The notes beneath the pieces are model-generated. The model saw only the letters and a program-made list of their open reading frames with translations. It made no database searches and was not told the origin of the DNA. A DNA stretch of 64,000 nt from Desulfarculaceae bacterium. GTDB taxonomy: Bacteria > Desulfobacterota > Desulfarculia > Desulfarculales > Desulfarculaceae. Below, one piece after another: positions 40,869 through 51,084 of this stretch (positions within the stretch are counted from its first letter, which is position 1; the number at the start of each line of letters is the position of its first letter). The stretch is from contig JAHLKT010000001.1 in assembly GCA_020444545.1 (NCBI GenBank), positions 1 to 64,000 on the forward strand. Reading direction: 5' to 3'. A program made the translations under genes and the position numbers.

Positions 40869-42587
40869 ATGGTGCCATCTCCCCCACCCCTGACCTGGCG
40901 GGTCAAGGAGCCCACGCCCACCGCGGCCGCGGCCCTGTCGCGCGCCCTGGGTCTGCCGCCCCTGGCCGCCCAGCTATTGTGCCACCGGGGCTACAGCGAC
41001 CCGGACGAGGCGCGGCGCTTTTTGGCGCCCGGCCTGGAGCAGCTGCCCTCGCCCGAGGAGATGGCCGGGCTGCCCGAGGCGGTGGAGGTGCTTTTGCCGG
41101 CCATCCGGGCCGGGGCCTGCATCGGGGTGGCCGGGGACTACGACGCCGACGGGGTGACCGCCACCGCCCTGCTCAGGGAGTTTTTCGCGGCCTGCGGCTG
41201 CCCGGTGGTACACGACCTGCCCCACCGCCTGAGCGACGGCTACGGCTTCAAGCCCCCCCGGGCCCGCCGCTTGGCCGAAGCCGGGGCCCAGGTGATCGTC
41301 ACCGCCGACTGCGGCATCTCCGACCACGAGGGCGTGGCCGAGGCCACCCGCCTGGGCCTGCCCGTGGTGGTGAGCGACCACCATCTGCTGCCCCCCGGGC
41401 CCCTGGTGCCCGCCGCGGCGGTGGTGAACCCCAAGCAGGACTCCTGCCGCCTATCGGATCATTTGGCCGGAGTGGGCGTGGCCTTTTATCTGGCTGCCGG
41501 GTTGCGCATCGCCCTGCGCGAGGCGGGCTGGTTCGCCGATCGCCCCGAGCCCAACCTGCGCAACTGCCTGGACCTGGTGGCCCTGGGCACCTGCGCGGAC
41601 GTGGTGCCCTTGGTGGACGTGAACCGGGTGTTGGTGGCCGAGGGGCTCAAGGTTTTGGCCGAGGGCCGCCGCCCCGGCCTGGCCGCCCTGGCCAAGGCCG
41701 CCGGACGCAGAGGGACCCTGGACACCATGGACCTGGGCTTTTATCTGGCCCCGCGCATCAACGCTGCCGGCCGCCTGGACCACCCCGAGCCTGCCTTGCA
41801 GCTCTTGTTGGCCGCCACCCAGGCCGAGGCCACCAGCCTGGCCCAGGATTTGGACCGCCTTAACTCCGAGCGCCGCGAGGTGGAGGCGGCCATATTCGAG
41901 CAAGTGCTGGAACGTGTGGCCGTGGAGGAGAATTTCCAAGGCGCCGGGGCCTTGGTCCTGGGCGGCGAGGGCTGGCACCAGGGGGTTCTGGGCATCGTGG
42001 CCGGGCGGCTCCTGGAGCGGACCGGAAGGCCAAGTATGCTGTTTGCCGTGCAAAACGGCACGGCGGTGGGCTCGGGCCGCTCGCGGGACGGCTTCCACCT
42101 CCAGCGGGCCCTGGCGGCCAACGCGGAGCTTTTGCAACACTACGGAGGCCACGCCCTGGCCGCCGGAGCCACCATGGACAGCGGGCGCATACCCGAGCTG
42201 GCCGCCGCGCTCTCCGAGGCCGCGGCCCGGGAGCTGCCCGCCCAGCAGGCCCAGGAGCTGGTGATCGAAGGCGAGGTTAGCCTGTCCGAGCTGGGCCCGG
42301 GCATGATGAAGCCCCTGAACCGGCTGGCCCCCTATGGCCAGGCCAACCCCGAGCCCCTGTTGGCCGCGCGGGGTGCCAAGGTGGCCTCCACCCGGGTGGT
42401 GGGGGACAAGCATCTGAAAATGGAGCTGATCCAGGACGGGGCCACCATCCCGGCCATTGCCTTCAACTGCGAGGAGCCTTGGATCAAGGCGGGCGCGGGC
42501 CTGGACCTGGCCTTCATCCCCCGCATCTCCACCTTTGGGCGGCCCCACATCGAGCTGGTGGTCAAGGACCTGCGCGCCGCCTCCTGA
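40869..42587 (+). CDS. recJ: Single-stranded-DNA-specific exonuclease RecJ
   Basis: 572 aa, a normal RecJ length. The DHH phosphoesterase motifs are GVAGDYDADGVTATALL (motif I, near 92-108), TADCGISDHE, VSDHHLLPPG (DHH) and GTCADVVPLVD, followed by DHHA1 (GWHQGVLGIVAGRL, SGRSRDGFHL) and the OB-fold. It degrades single-stranded DNA 5' to 3' in recombination and mismatch repair. ATG at 40869; a TTG or upstream start is not required. Confidence 0.95.
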   Translation: MVPSPPPLTWRVKEPTPTAAAALSRALGLPPLAAQLLCHRGYSDPDEARRFLAPGLEQLPSPEEMAGLPEAVEVLLPAIRAGACIGVAGDYDADGVTATALLREFFAACGCPVVHDLPHRLSDGYGFKPPRARRLAEAGAQVIVTADCGISDHEGVAEATRLGLPVVVSDHHLLPPGPLVPAAAVVNPKQDSCRLSDHLAGVGVAFYLAAGLRIALREAGWFADRPEPNLRNCLDLVALGTCADVVPLVDVNRVLVAEGLKVLAEGRRPGLAALAKAAGRRGTLDTMDLGFYLAPRINAAGRLDHPEPALQLLLAATQAEATSLAQDLDRLNSERREVEAAIFEQVLERVAVEENFQGAGALVLGGEGWHQGVLGIVAGRLLERTGRPSMLFAVQNGTAVGSGRSRDGFHLQRALAANAELLQHYGGHALAAGATMDSGRIPELAAALSEAAARELPAQQAQELVIEGEVSLSELGPGMMKPLNRLAPYGQANPEPLLAARGAKVASTRVVGDKHLKMELIQDGATIPAIAFNCEEPWIKAGAGLDLAFIPRISTFGRPHIELVVKDLRAAS

Positions 42588-42691
42588 GCCCCAATCCGCA
42601 CAAATTAAAGTAATTGCTATAAGCAACCTCGGAGACGCAATTGTGCGCCTCTTCCCTGGGCCGGAGCCGCGCCGGCGGCTAGGCTTGCCTC

Positions 42692-43279
42692 GTGTTGGCG
42701 AGACAGGAGACAAAACGCATCGAACTGGGCGGGGCCGCTCTGGAACTGACCCCGCTGGAGCCCGGCGTGTGGGAGCCCCTGGCCGCGCGGGCGGACGGAG
42801 CGGCCTCGCTGTGCCTGGAGCTGCTGGCCCTGGCCGCGCCCGTCTGGAGCGGGGAGCCGGTGCGCGAGGCCTTGGAGCGCCTGCCAGCCGGGGCGGTCCC
42901 GGCCCTGCTGGAGGCCTTGCGCGCCCCCTGGCTGTCTCCCGCCCAAGAGGAGACCCTTGAGCGGTTGCGGCTCTACCTGGAGGCGCGGGCCGACTTTCCG
43001 GGACTGGACTGCGCGGACTGCGCGGCCCAGGAGCGGGCTGGCGAGGGCGCGCCGGATTGCGCGGCCTGCCCCCTGCCCCCCTTGCCGCCCGAGGGCTGGG
43101 AGGCCCTGCGCCTGGCCGGGCTGTTGCGCTCCCTGCCGCCCGAAGCCGGGGCCCTGCTGCCCGGGCTCTTGGCCGGGCGCACTCCGGGGGAGCAGCGCTT
43201 CTTGCTGGCCGCCTGGGGCCTGGTTCACTCCCGCCTGGAGCGGCCGCATGGTCCCGCCCCGGAAGGCATGCTAGAATGA
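42692..43279 (+). CDS. Hypothetical Cys-containing protein
   Basis: 195 aa from GTG 42692. No family is recognised. It is Ala/Leu/Glu-rich and helical, with a central Cys cluster CADCAAQ...CAACPLPP (near 111-128) that could bind zinc or a cluster. Codon use is like the neighbours. It ends 21 nt before the CoA-binding protein gene and so is likely co-transcribed with it. The start codon is uncertain. Confidence 0.6.
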   Translation: MLARQETKRIELGGAALELTPLEPGVWEPLAARADGAASLCLELLALAAPVWSGEPVREALERLPAGAVPALLEALRAPWLSPAQEETLERLRLYLEARADFPGLDCADCAAQERAGEGAPDCAACPLPPLPPEGWEALRLAGLLRSLPPEAGALLPGLLAGRTPGEQRFLLAAWGLVHSRLERPHGPAPEGMLE

Positions 43280-43300
43280 GCCAACCCCTTGGAGGACGCC

Positions 43301-43726
43301 ATGTCGCTCAGCTCCCGCCCGGACAACCCGCCAGACCTTGAGGTGAAAAAGGCCCTGCAAGGGGCCAAGCGCATCGCCGTGGTGGGGCTCTCGGACAAGC
43401 CCCACCGGGCCAGCAACATGGTGGCCCGCTACCTTTTGGATCGCGGCTACGACATCATCCCGGTGAACCCGGCCCTGGACGAGGTGATGGGACTCAAGTC
43501 CTACCCGGACCTCAAGTCCGTGCCCGGCCCGGTGGACGTGGTGGACGTGTTCCGGCGCTCGGAGACGGTGCCCCCCGTGGCCCGGGAGGCGGCGGAGATC
43601 GGGGCCAAGATGCTCTGGTTGCAGCTGGACGTGGTGCACGACCAGGCGGCGGCCGCCGCCCGCGAGGCAGGCCTGATGGTGGTGCAGAACGCCTGCCTCA
43701 AGGTCGAACACGCCCGCCTGCTGTGA
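43301..43726 (+). CDS. CoA-binding (YccU-like) protein
   Basis: 141 aa from ATG 43301 with GGAGG 5 nt upstream; an in-frame TTG at 43289 is less likely. VVGLSDKPHRASNMVARYLLDRGYDIIPVNP is the Rossmann CoA_binding signature found in YccU and in the N-terminus of acyl-CoA synthetases, and LWLQLDVVHDQAAAAAREAGL, VVQNACLKVEH complete the domain. The function of stand-alone members is not settled. Its stop overlaps the start of the next gene by 4 nt. Confidence 0.88.
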   Translation: MSLSSRPDNPPDLEVKKALQGAKRIAVVGLSDKPHRASNMVARYLLDRGYDIIPVNPALDEVMGLKSYPDLKSVPGPVDVVDVFRRSETVPPVAREAAEIGAKMLWLQLDVVHDQAAAAAREAGLMVVQNACLKVEHARLL

Positions 43727-44247
43727 GCGCCGCGCCTTCAGCGGGGCTGGCCCAGGTGGAGGCCGCCCTGGCCGAGTATCACGCGGGGTTGGAGACCTCC
43801 TACAAGGTCACCCCGGCCGGGATGTGGGCCTGCTCTCAAACCGACGAGGTTTACCAGCTCCTGAGCGAGTTGGACCTGACTCCCTACAAGCATTTCGCGG
43901 ACCTGGGCTCCGGCGACGGCCGGGCGGTGCTGGTGGCCTCGCTGTTCATGCCCGCCACGGGCATCGAAGCCGACCCCGAGCTGACCGAAGCGGCTCGGGC
44001 CATGGCCGCCAAGTTGGGCTTTGACCAGGCCGAGTTCATCTGCGCCGATTGCCGCTCGGCCGACCTGAGCGCCTATGACCTCCTGTTCGTATACCCAGAC
44101 AAGCCGCTGAACTGGCTGGAGAAACTCCTGCCGCCCGACTGGGAGGGCTCCTTGCTGGTCTATGGGCCCTACTTCCAGCCCGAGGGCCTGAGCCACCAAA
44201 AGACGCTCTACGCCGGCAAAACCATGTGCACCCTTTGGCGGCGCTGA
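43723..44247 (+). CDS. Class I SAM-dependent methyltransferase
   Basis: 174 aa, GTG start at 43723 within the preceding stop (GTGA). FADLGSGDGRAVLVASL is SAM motif I, TGIEADPELTEAAR the acidic loop and AYDLLFVYPDKPLNWLEKLLP a distinctive motif IV with D/YPDKP, resembling the small FAM173/ATPSCKMT-like lysine methyltransferase group. The target is unknown. It is translationally coupled to the CoA-binding protein gene. Confidence 0.82.
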   Translation: MSAAPSAGLAQVEAALAEYHAGLETSYKVTPAGMWACSQTDEVYQLLSELDLTPYKHFADLGSGDGRAVLVASLFMPATGIEADPELTEAARAMAAKLGFDQAEFICADCRSADLSAYDLLFVYPDKPLNWLEKLLPPDWEGSLLVYGPYFQPEGLSHQKTLYAGKTMCTLWRR

Positions 44248-44286
44248 ACAATGCGGAAATTATTTGCAAAATCACTCAGCAAAACA

Positions 44287-44315
44287 TTGAACCCGCCGCT
44301 CGCCTGGTCTATACT
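44287..44315 (+). promoter_or_regulatory. Sigma-70 promoter for the small membrane protein gene
   Basis: TTGAAC (44287-44292), a 17-nt spacer and TATACT (44310-44315) form a strong housekeeping-type promoter. It lies 62 nt before the ATG at 44377, which supports expression of that short gene. Confidence 0.6.
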
Positions 44316-44376
44316 TTTCCTCTGATGCCCAGTCCGGCGCATTGCAATCTTCTGCAGGGGGTTTTCCGGCTCAAAT

Positions 44377-44628
44377 ATGCGATATTACGGCAAAGAAGGA
44401 CCCCAATGCCAATTGCCGGCCGATAGCGAGTGCCGGGGCATGGAGCGCTGCCGCAAGGCGGCCCGCGCGGTTCTTTTCGGCCGGGTGCCCCGCGGCGTGG
44501 TCATGTGGCTAGGCCTGGGCATCATGGTGGTGGCCCTCACCCTGGGCTTCTGGGGCCTCTCGGAGCTGCACTCGCGCAACAGCAGCTTCGTGCGCGACCA
44601 GGGCAGCGCCCTGTTCATCCGCCGCTAA
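44377..44628 (+). CDS. Small predicted single-span membrane protein
   Basis: 83 aa. A soluble Cys-containing N-terminus (CQLPADSECRGMERC) leads to one hydrophobic segment (about 43-62: MWLGLGIMVVALTLGFWGL) and a short polar tail. The ribosome site at 44377 is weak; a start at 44440 (62 aa) is possible. Support comes from the promoter at 44287-44315 and the terminator that follows. No family is recognised. Confidence 0.45.
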   Translation: MRYYGKEGPQCQLPADSECRGMERCRKAARAVLFGRVPRGVVMWLGLGIMVVALTLGFWGLSELHSRNSSFVRDQGSALFIRR

Positions 44629-44646
44629 AAAACCCCGCCCAAAACT

Positions 44647-44671
44647 AAAAACCGGAGGCAGCGGCCTCCGG
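44647..44671 (-). terminator. Rho-independent terminator of thyX
   Basis: CCGGAGGC (44652-44659) pairs with GCCTCCGG (44664-44671). On the minus strand the stem is followed by TTTTT, 29 nt after the thyX stop. The plus strand has only TTT after it, so it may also weakly end the small membrane gene. Confidence 0.8.
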
Positions 44672-44699
44672 TTTCGGCGTTGAGGGCCCTGCCCCGGCG

Positions 44700-45380
44700 C
44701 TATTGCGGCGCGCCCAGGGGGGCCTTGGCCGCGAAGGCCGCTATGTCATCGGCGTACTTCTCGGCCAGATCGCCGAAAAAGACCGGCAGGCGCTGGGCCA
44801 GGTCGGCCATCAGGGGCAGCATGACCTGGCGTATCTGGGGGTGGGCCGCCTTGGAGGAGCGCAAGCCCAGCACGTGGCGCCATTCGCGCAGGTTGGCGGT
44901 CATCACGATCTCGGTCTTGAGGCTGTTGGGCAACACGGCCCGCGCCTCCTGGGGTTTGGCCCCGGCGGCCAAGAGCTCCAGGTATGCCGCCTCGGCGGCC
45001 AGCACACCCTTTTCCCACAGCTTGTAGGCTTCACTGCCTTCATCCCAGAACATGGGCTCGATCACCGTGATCTCGCTGCCGAAGCGCTCCTGGGCGTAAT
45101 TGGCGTAGCGGGTGGACTCCTGGCTGTAGGCGGCCAAGCGGTGGCGCACCAGCTCGTGGGTCACTCCCCGGTCGCACACGAAGCGCACCGTGAGGTTGCC
45201 GTGCTCGATTACGCTGTGGTGGCCCGAGGCCACGATGCGGCCCACGAAACCGGCGGCCGAATCCTCGCTGATCTTGTGCTCGGACTTGTAGCAGGTGCGG
45301 CCCGCCGCCTCCACCAGCTTGAGCACCTGCTCCGGGTCGGGCAGGAACAGAATCTCGTAGTAGGGCTTGATTACCTTCAA
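44700..45380 (-). CDS. thyX: FAD-dependent thymidylate synthase ThyX
   Basis: 226 aa. The ThyX motif R79-HRLAAYSQESTR (RHR-x5-S-x2-S-x-R) is present, with the flavin and dUMP-binding HHSVIEH segment upstream and NLREWRHVLGLRSSKAAHPQIRQ near the C-terminus. It makes dTMP using methylene-THF and FAD, independent of ThyA. It starts 21 nt after the stop of the lipoprotein gene, so it may share that transcript. Confidence 0.95.
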   Translation of the reverse strand: MKVIKPYYEILFLPDPEQVLKLVEAAGRTCYKSEHKISEDSAAGFVGRIVASGHHSVIEHGNLTVRFVCDRGVTHELVRHRLAAYSQESTRYANYAQERFGSEITVIEPMFWDEGSEAYKLWEKGVLAAEAAYLELLAAGAKPQEARAVLPNSLKTEIVMTANLREWRHVLGLRSSKAAHPQIRQVMLPLMADLAQRLPVFFGDLAEKYADDIAAFAAKAPLGAPQ

Positions 45381-45401
45381 CAGGCGCTCCCCGCCGGCTT
45401 C

Positions 45402-46847
45402 CTAGGAAGCCTCGCGTTGGGTCAGGTAGGTCTTGACCTGAGGCGAGGATATCTGCTGGAGCACCATCTTGGCCGGAGCCCAGGCCACGCCCACCGACTC
45501 GTCGGCCACCACCAGATAGACCGCTTGCAGGCGGATGTGGTTTTGCAGGGCCTTGGCCAGCTCAGCGGCCAGCTGGGCCTGCATCTGCCGGGCCTGGGGC
45601 GAGAACTTCTCGGGCGGGCCAGGCTTGGCCTTGGGGGCCGGGGCGGCCAAGGCGCTGGAGAGAGCGCCGGGGGCCGGGTTGCGCGAGCCGCCCGCGCTGT
45701 CCAGCATGGGCGCGGAGCTGCCCCCGCCCACCAGGGGCTTGGGCGCGGGGGGCGCGCTGAGCGGCTTGGTCAGGCGCGGGGTCATGGCGCTCATGATGAG
45801 CTGCATGATCTCCTGGCTCAGCTCGCCCTGGGCCATGGCGCGGGCCACGGCCGGGTCGTTGAAGAGCTTGGCCGCCTGGGCCGGGGTGACCTTCTGCCCG
45901 GCGGGCAGGTTCTTGCCGAAGTAGCGGGCCCTGAGCTCGTTGGCCACGCCGGCGCGGCCCGAGGCATCCAACACGCCGTCCCTGAGCACCTTGGCTTCGG
46001 CCGGGGTGTAGGCCAGGGGGGTCAGGAGCCCCAACAGGGAGCGAGCCGCCTCCATGCGCTCAACGGGGGTGGCCGCCTTGTCGTTGATCACCTGGCGGGC
46101 CTGGGCGATGCGCACGTAGGTGTTAAGGAACATCCAATGCGGGTCGCGGGAGATGGCCTGCACCAGGCCGTCCAGGGCCTTCTGGCCCTCGGCCTGGCCC
46201 ACCTTGACCCCGTAGCCCTGGGTGTTGGCCAGGCTGGTCCGAAGCTCGCGCTCGCTGATCGAGCCCAGCTCCACCACCACCTGATAGGAGCGCTTGAAGG
46301 CGGGCTCCTTGAGCCCCTTGACGCTCCAGGCCAGGTCCGCGTTGATGCTGGTGCCCATGCGGGTGCTGGGCAGCAGATAGGCCCCGGTGTCCACCTGGCC
46401 CTTGCTGGCGATGAGCACCACCCCGCTGACCGGCTGGATCAGGCCGTCGACGATGTAGGCCCCGGCGGACCAGGGGTTGTTACCCAGCTTCTCCAGGGCG
46501 AACTGGTTGATGGTGATATCCAGCTTGTCGCCGATGAGCCCCGCGCCCGGCGCGTCCGGGGCGGGCAAGGCGGCGAACAGGCCGGTGGAGGTGAGGCCCG
46601 AGCGCAGCTTGGCGGTGATGGCCGGGCCGAAGATATGCACGTTGGGGTCCGGCGCTTCGGGGGTGGGCACCGGCCAGAAACGTTTGTCGTTCACCGGCGG
46701 CATCACCGCCTTGAGGCCCGCCTTGATCTGGGGCCCGGCGGAGGGCACGGGGACCTCGGCCGTGGTGACCATGGCGGAGCACCCGGCCATGAGGGCCAGG
46801 CCGGTTAATAGCGGGACAAAGGCGCGTGCGGCCGTGCGAAGCTTCAA
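45402..46847 (-). CDS. Predicted lipoprotein of unknown function
   Basis: 481 aa. The signal peptide ends in a lipobox LMAGC (Cys23). The mature part starts with a domain (about 30-190) that has FGPAITAKLRSGLTSTGLFAALPAP and a series of beta strands, like the LPS- or transport-type lipoproteins of unknown family; the centre is helical and the end (about 385-440) is Pro/Ala-rich. I recognise no specific family. Downstream thyX lies 21 nt away; the Omp85-like gene is upstream with 112 nt between, in the same direction. Confidence 0.7.
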   Translation of the reverse strand: MKLRTAARAFVPLLTGLALMAGCSAMVTTAEVPVPSAGPQIKAGLKAVMPPVNDKRFWPVPTPEAPDPNVHIFGPAITAKLRSGLTSTGLFAALPAPDAPGAGLIGDKLDITINQFALEKLGNNPWSAGAYIVDGLIQPVSGVVLIASKGQVDTGAYLLPSTRMGTSINADLAWSVKGLKEPAFKRSYQVVVELGSISERELRTSLANTQGYGVKVGQAEGQKALDGLVQAISRDPHWMFLNTYVRIAQARQVINDKAATPVERMEAARSLLGLLTPLAYTPAEAKVLRDGVLDASGRAGVANELRARYFGKNLPAGQKVTPAQAAKLFNDPAVARAMAQGELSQEIMQLIMSAMTPRLTKPLSAPPAPKPLVGGGSSAPMLDSAGGSRNPAPGALSSALAAPAPKAKPGPPEKFSPQARQMQAQLAAELAKALQNHIRLQAVYLVVADESVGVAWAPAKMVLQQISSPQVKTYLTQREAS

Positions 46848-46959
46848 CGTATCCCTCCGTAAAAGGGCCTTTTGTACTGGCCAGAGGCTATCCTTAGGGG
46901 CGGTGGGTTGTCAAGCTTTGCCGCCCTAGCTGGGGCCGCTTTTTGCCCCAAGGCGCCCC

Positions 46960-48279
46960 TTACCAGGGATGGCCCACCATGGCCCAGACCGCCGCGCCTT
47001 CGTCGCTGTAGCCCATGTCCAGGCGAAGCACCACCTTCTGGGCCATGAAACGCAGGCCCACCCCGGCGTCCCACTTCAAATCCGAGACGAAATCATCCAG
47101 GCGGTAGTCGTCGGACACCCGGCCCAGCTCGCCGAATAACACCAGCTGCATCCAGTCCACGTCCGCGAACTTGAGCCAGCTTATCTCGCCCAGGGGGTTG
47201 GCCCGGGCAGTCAGGCGCACCTCGGCGCCGTAGTACATGGCCGCCTTGTCCGAGAAGCGGTTCTGGGGGTAGCCGCGCATACGGTAGAAGCCGCCCAGGG
47301 TGGGCCCGAAGTTGGGCGGGGTGCGGTCGTCCACCACGATGCCGTCCGGGGTCTCGTGGCTCTGCCAGGAGTCGCTGTAGGCGGTCCAGAAGTCCAAGGC
47401 CAACACCCGCTGCTTGAACCAGGAGTCGGTGCCCAGGGAAAAGTACTTCCTCAAATCCAGCTCCACGTTGTTCCAGGAGCCGGTGCTGTCGAACCAACCG
47501 AAGTCGTGGCTGATCAAAAAGCTCTGAAAGGAGCCCTTGCTGGGGTTGCCGGGGTAGTCGCGGTTGTCGTACATGAACATGGCCTCCATCCCGTTGGTGC
47601 GGGAGGAGTAGTCCCCGTCGTCGCCGTCCACGGACATGTGCTGGCCGAACAAACGGAAGCGGATCTGGGACACGCCGGTTACCAGCGGGTTCCAAACGTC
47701 GCCGCCGCTGCCGCCCTCGGCCAAGAGGCCGCCCTTGAGCCAATAGCGCTGGATGGCCTTGTTGCGCCCCGCGCCCAGGGGCAACACGTACTTGCCCACC
47801 AGGTCGTACCAGGAGTACCAGCCCTTGCCCTGGAGGTAGTCCTCCTTGTTGGAGGAGTTGGAGCCCGCCTGCTGAAAGCGGTACTTGGGGTTGCCCTGGG
47901 CGTAGAGGCGCTGGTTGGTGAAGTAGCCGTCCGAGAAGTCCGCGGTGATGAACAGGCGTTTGAAGATGGGCGCCTGCATGTCCACCAAATAAAAGTAGCC
48001 CGCGAAGGAGGCGTTGGTGCTGCCCAGGCCGGCCGCGAAAAAGGCCATCTGCTCCTGGTAGTAGCCTGTGCCGCCGCCGGCCACGCCGCCGGCCACGCTG
48101 TAGGTCTCGCTGTAAAAGGCGTAGGGCAAGGCCAGCCAGCGGGGCTCGGCCTTGGTCTGGCCCTGGTCATAGACCACCCAGGCCGGGGTGATGTTCGAGG
48201 CCAACCCCGCTCCGGGCAGGCAAAACAAAAGGGCGGTGAGGGCCGCCCCGAGACAAAGTGCCAATCCGCGTCTGGACAA
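46960..48279 (-). CDS. Omp85/BamA-type outer-membrane beta-barrel without POTRA domains
   Basis: 439 aa. The signal peptide ends near GAGLAS (about 28). The body is rich in alternating aromatic residues; RMRGYPQNRF near residue 345 is the VRGF/Y loop of the surface-antigen (D15) barrel, and the last strand ends RLDMGYSDEGAAVWAMVGHPW with a terminal aromatic. There is no room for POTRA domains before the barrel. Such short Omp85-like barrels (TamA/patatin-like group) are known in several phyla, with unclear function. The PaaK-like gene is encoded 16 nt upstream of its start. Confidence 0.82.
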   Translation of the reverse strand: MSRRGLALCLGAALTALLFCLPGAGLASNITPAWVVYDQGQTKAEPRWLALPYAFYSETYSVAGGVAGGGTGYYQEQMAFFAAGLGSTNASFAGYFYLVDMQAPIFKRLFITADFSDGYFTNQRLYAQGNPKYRFQQAGSNSSNKEDYLQGKGWYSWYDLVGKYVLPLGAGRNKAIQRYWLKGGLLAEGGSGGDVWNPLVTGVSQIRFRLFGQHMSVDGDDGDYSSRTNGMEAMFMYDNRDYPGNPSKGSFQSFLISHDFGWFDSTGSWNNVELDLRKYFSLGTDSWFKQRVLALDFWTAYSDSWQSHETPDGIVVDDRTPPNFGPTLGGFYRMRGYPQNRFSDKAAMYYGAEVRLTARANPLGEISWLKFADVDWMQLVLFGELGRVSDDYRLDDFVSDLKWDAGVGLRFMAQKVVLRLDMGYSDEGAAVWAMVGHPW

Positions 48280-48295
48280 ATCGCTTCTCCCGCTC

Positions 48296-49600
48296 CTAGG
48301 GCCCCAGACCGATGGTGATGCGCACCTTGCCGCTGGGGGTGGTCTCGATCTCCTCCACCGGCTCCAGGCGCGGGGAAATCCCGGGCAGGGCGGAGCCGAT
48401 CGCGCTCACAATGGCGTTTTCCTGCTCTGGTGTCAAGGGCTTGGCCAGGACCAGGCGCAGGATGAGCTCGTTCAGGGAGGGTTGCACCACCTGGTAGCGC
48501 AGGATGGCGGGGAAGTCCTTTAGCAGATGCGGGAAGAACAGGCCGGTAAGGCGGCCGCCGTCCGGGGTGCGGATGGCGTCCATGACCCGGCCCTCCACCC
48601 CGGCCAAACGGGGCAGCCCCCGGCCGCAGGGGCAGGCGCCGGGCAGCCAGGAGGCCAGGTCGCCCCCCCGGTAGCGGATGAAGGGGTGGGCGTAGTTGTG
48701 CAGGTCCGTGACCAAGAGCTCGCCCACCTGCCCCGGCTCGGCGTCCACCTCCAAGAGCACGTTTTCCGCCGATACGTGCAGGCCCTCATGGGCCGGGCAC
48801 TCGCTGGCCAAGAGCATGAACTCGCGGCTGCCATAGGTCTGGTAGCTCTCGCAGCCCAGGCCCTCGCGCACCAGCTCCCGCTGGTGGGGCAGCAGGCGCT
48901 CGGCCCCGGTGAGCACGCTGGTGAGCGGCTTCTTGGGCCGCCAGCCCACCTCCAGGGCCCGGCGGGCCAGGGCCTCGGCCCCGGAGGGATAGGCCACCAG
49001 GCAATCGGGCTGGAAGCTGTCGATCACGGCCATGGCCTGGTCGATCTCTGCCGGGCCCAACATGCGGTAGTAGTCCACGAAGCGCTGGCGCTGCAAGAGG
49101 CGGTGCAGGCCGCGCTTCAAGTTCATCTTCCAAGGCAGCGGGGCCAGGTCGCCGCTCCAAAGGTGCACCTGCTTGCGGCCGGGCACGCACCCGGCCCAGG
49201 CATAGCCCCGCCGGGTCATGGCGTTGCGCCACTGGTCCGAGAGGGGGCTCACCGCGAAGTGCAGGGGCTGGCCCAGGGTGCCGCCGGTGGATTTAGAGTA
49301 GGTGCCCTCGGGCGGAGCCGCGGCCATGAAGTCCTGGGGCGCGGCCTGGATCATCTCTTTATGGATTATGGGCAGGGGGCTCAGGTCGCGGGCCTTGGCG
49401 ATCTCTTCGGGGGTTATGCCGGTCTCGCCGAACCAGCGGCGGTAGAAGGGCACCTGCACCACGGCCCAGGCCAGGAGCTTGTTCACCTCGCCCCATTGCC
49501 AGACGGCCAGGCGCTCGGCATCCCACCACTGGCTGGCGGCCAAAAACTGCTCCAGCACCGGGGTGGACTTGCCCTTGGCCTTTTCCAGGGCCGGCTGCAA
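48296..49600 (-). CDS. Phenylacetate-CoA ligase (PaaK/CapK) family adenylate-forming protein
   Basis: 434 aa from TTG 49600. The adenylate-forming motif appears as YSKSTGGTLGQPLHF (near 100-114), and YGSREFMLLASECPAHEGLHV gives the later motif, followed by ETTPSGKVRITIGL near the C-terminus. These enzymes activate carboxylates; CapK relatives act in surface polysaccharide or exopolymer synthesis, and this one lies next to an envelope barrel. The coding frame continues upstream to an ATA at 49675 that has GGAGGA 5 nt before it, with a TAG further upstream, so the true N-terminus is probably 25 residues longer with an unusual or mutated start codon. Confidence 0.8.
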   Translation of the reverse strand: MQPALEKAKGKSTPVLEQFLAASQWWDAERLAVWQWGEVNKLLAWAVVQVPFYRRWFGETGITPEEIAKARDLSPLPIIHKEMIQAAPQDFMAAAPPEGTYSKSTGGTLGQPLHFAVSPLSDQWRNAMTRRGYAWAGCVPGRKQVHLWSGDLAPLPWKMNLKRGLHRLLQRQRFVDYYRMLGPAEIDQAMAVIDSFQPDCLVAYPSGAEALARRALEVGWRPKKPLTSVLTGAERLLPHQRELVREGLGCESYQTYGSREFMLLASECPAHEGLHVSAENVLLEVDAEPGQVGELLVTDLHNYAHPFIRYRGGDLASWLPGACPCGRGLPRLAGVEGRVMDAIRTPDGGRLTGLFFPHLLKDFPAILRYQVVQPSLNELILRLVLAKPLTPEQENAIVSAIGSALPGISPRLEPVEEIETTPSGKVRITIGLGP

Positions 49601-49696
49601 GCGGCGGCCATAGAGCCGCGCCCAGAGGGGCAGCCGCTCCAGGCGGGGGTCGGGGCTGAAGCCGGGCTCGCTTATGGCGCTCCTCCGCTAAAGGCG

Positions 49697-49728
49697 AAAA
49701 CGGCGGGAGCCCGCGTGGGCCCCCGCCG
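49697..49728 (-). terminator. Rho-independent terminator of eno
   Basis: CGGCGGGGGCCC and GGGCTCCCGCCG (minus strand, 49728-49717 and 49712-49701) form a long stem followed by TTTT. It lies 16 nt after the enolase stop and just ahead of the PaaK-like coding region. Confidence 0.75.
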
Positions 49729-49743
49729 CGAGTCGGGTCATAA

Positions 49744-51015
<1,272 letters not shown>

Positions 51016-51054
51016 TTATCCCTCCTCACGGGAATTGACGTACTCACTGTCCTT

Positions 51055-51084
51055 AAGGTATCCCCGGGGGGCGCAACCTGTCAA
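51055..51084 (-). promoter_or_regulatory. Sigma-70-like promoter of eno
   Basis: Minus strand TTGACA (51084-51079) followed after 18 nt by TACCTT (51060-51055); the -35 is perfect and the -10 is weak. It is 43 nt before the enolase start codon. Confidence 0.5.
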
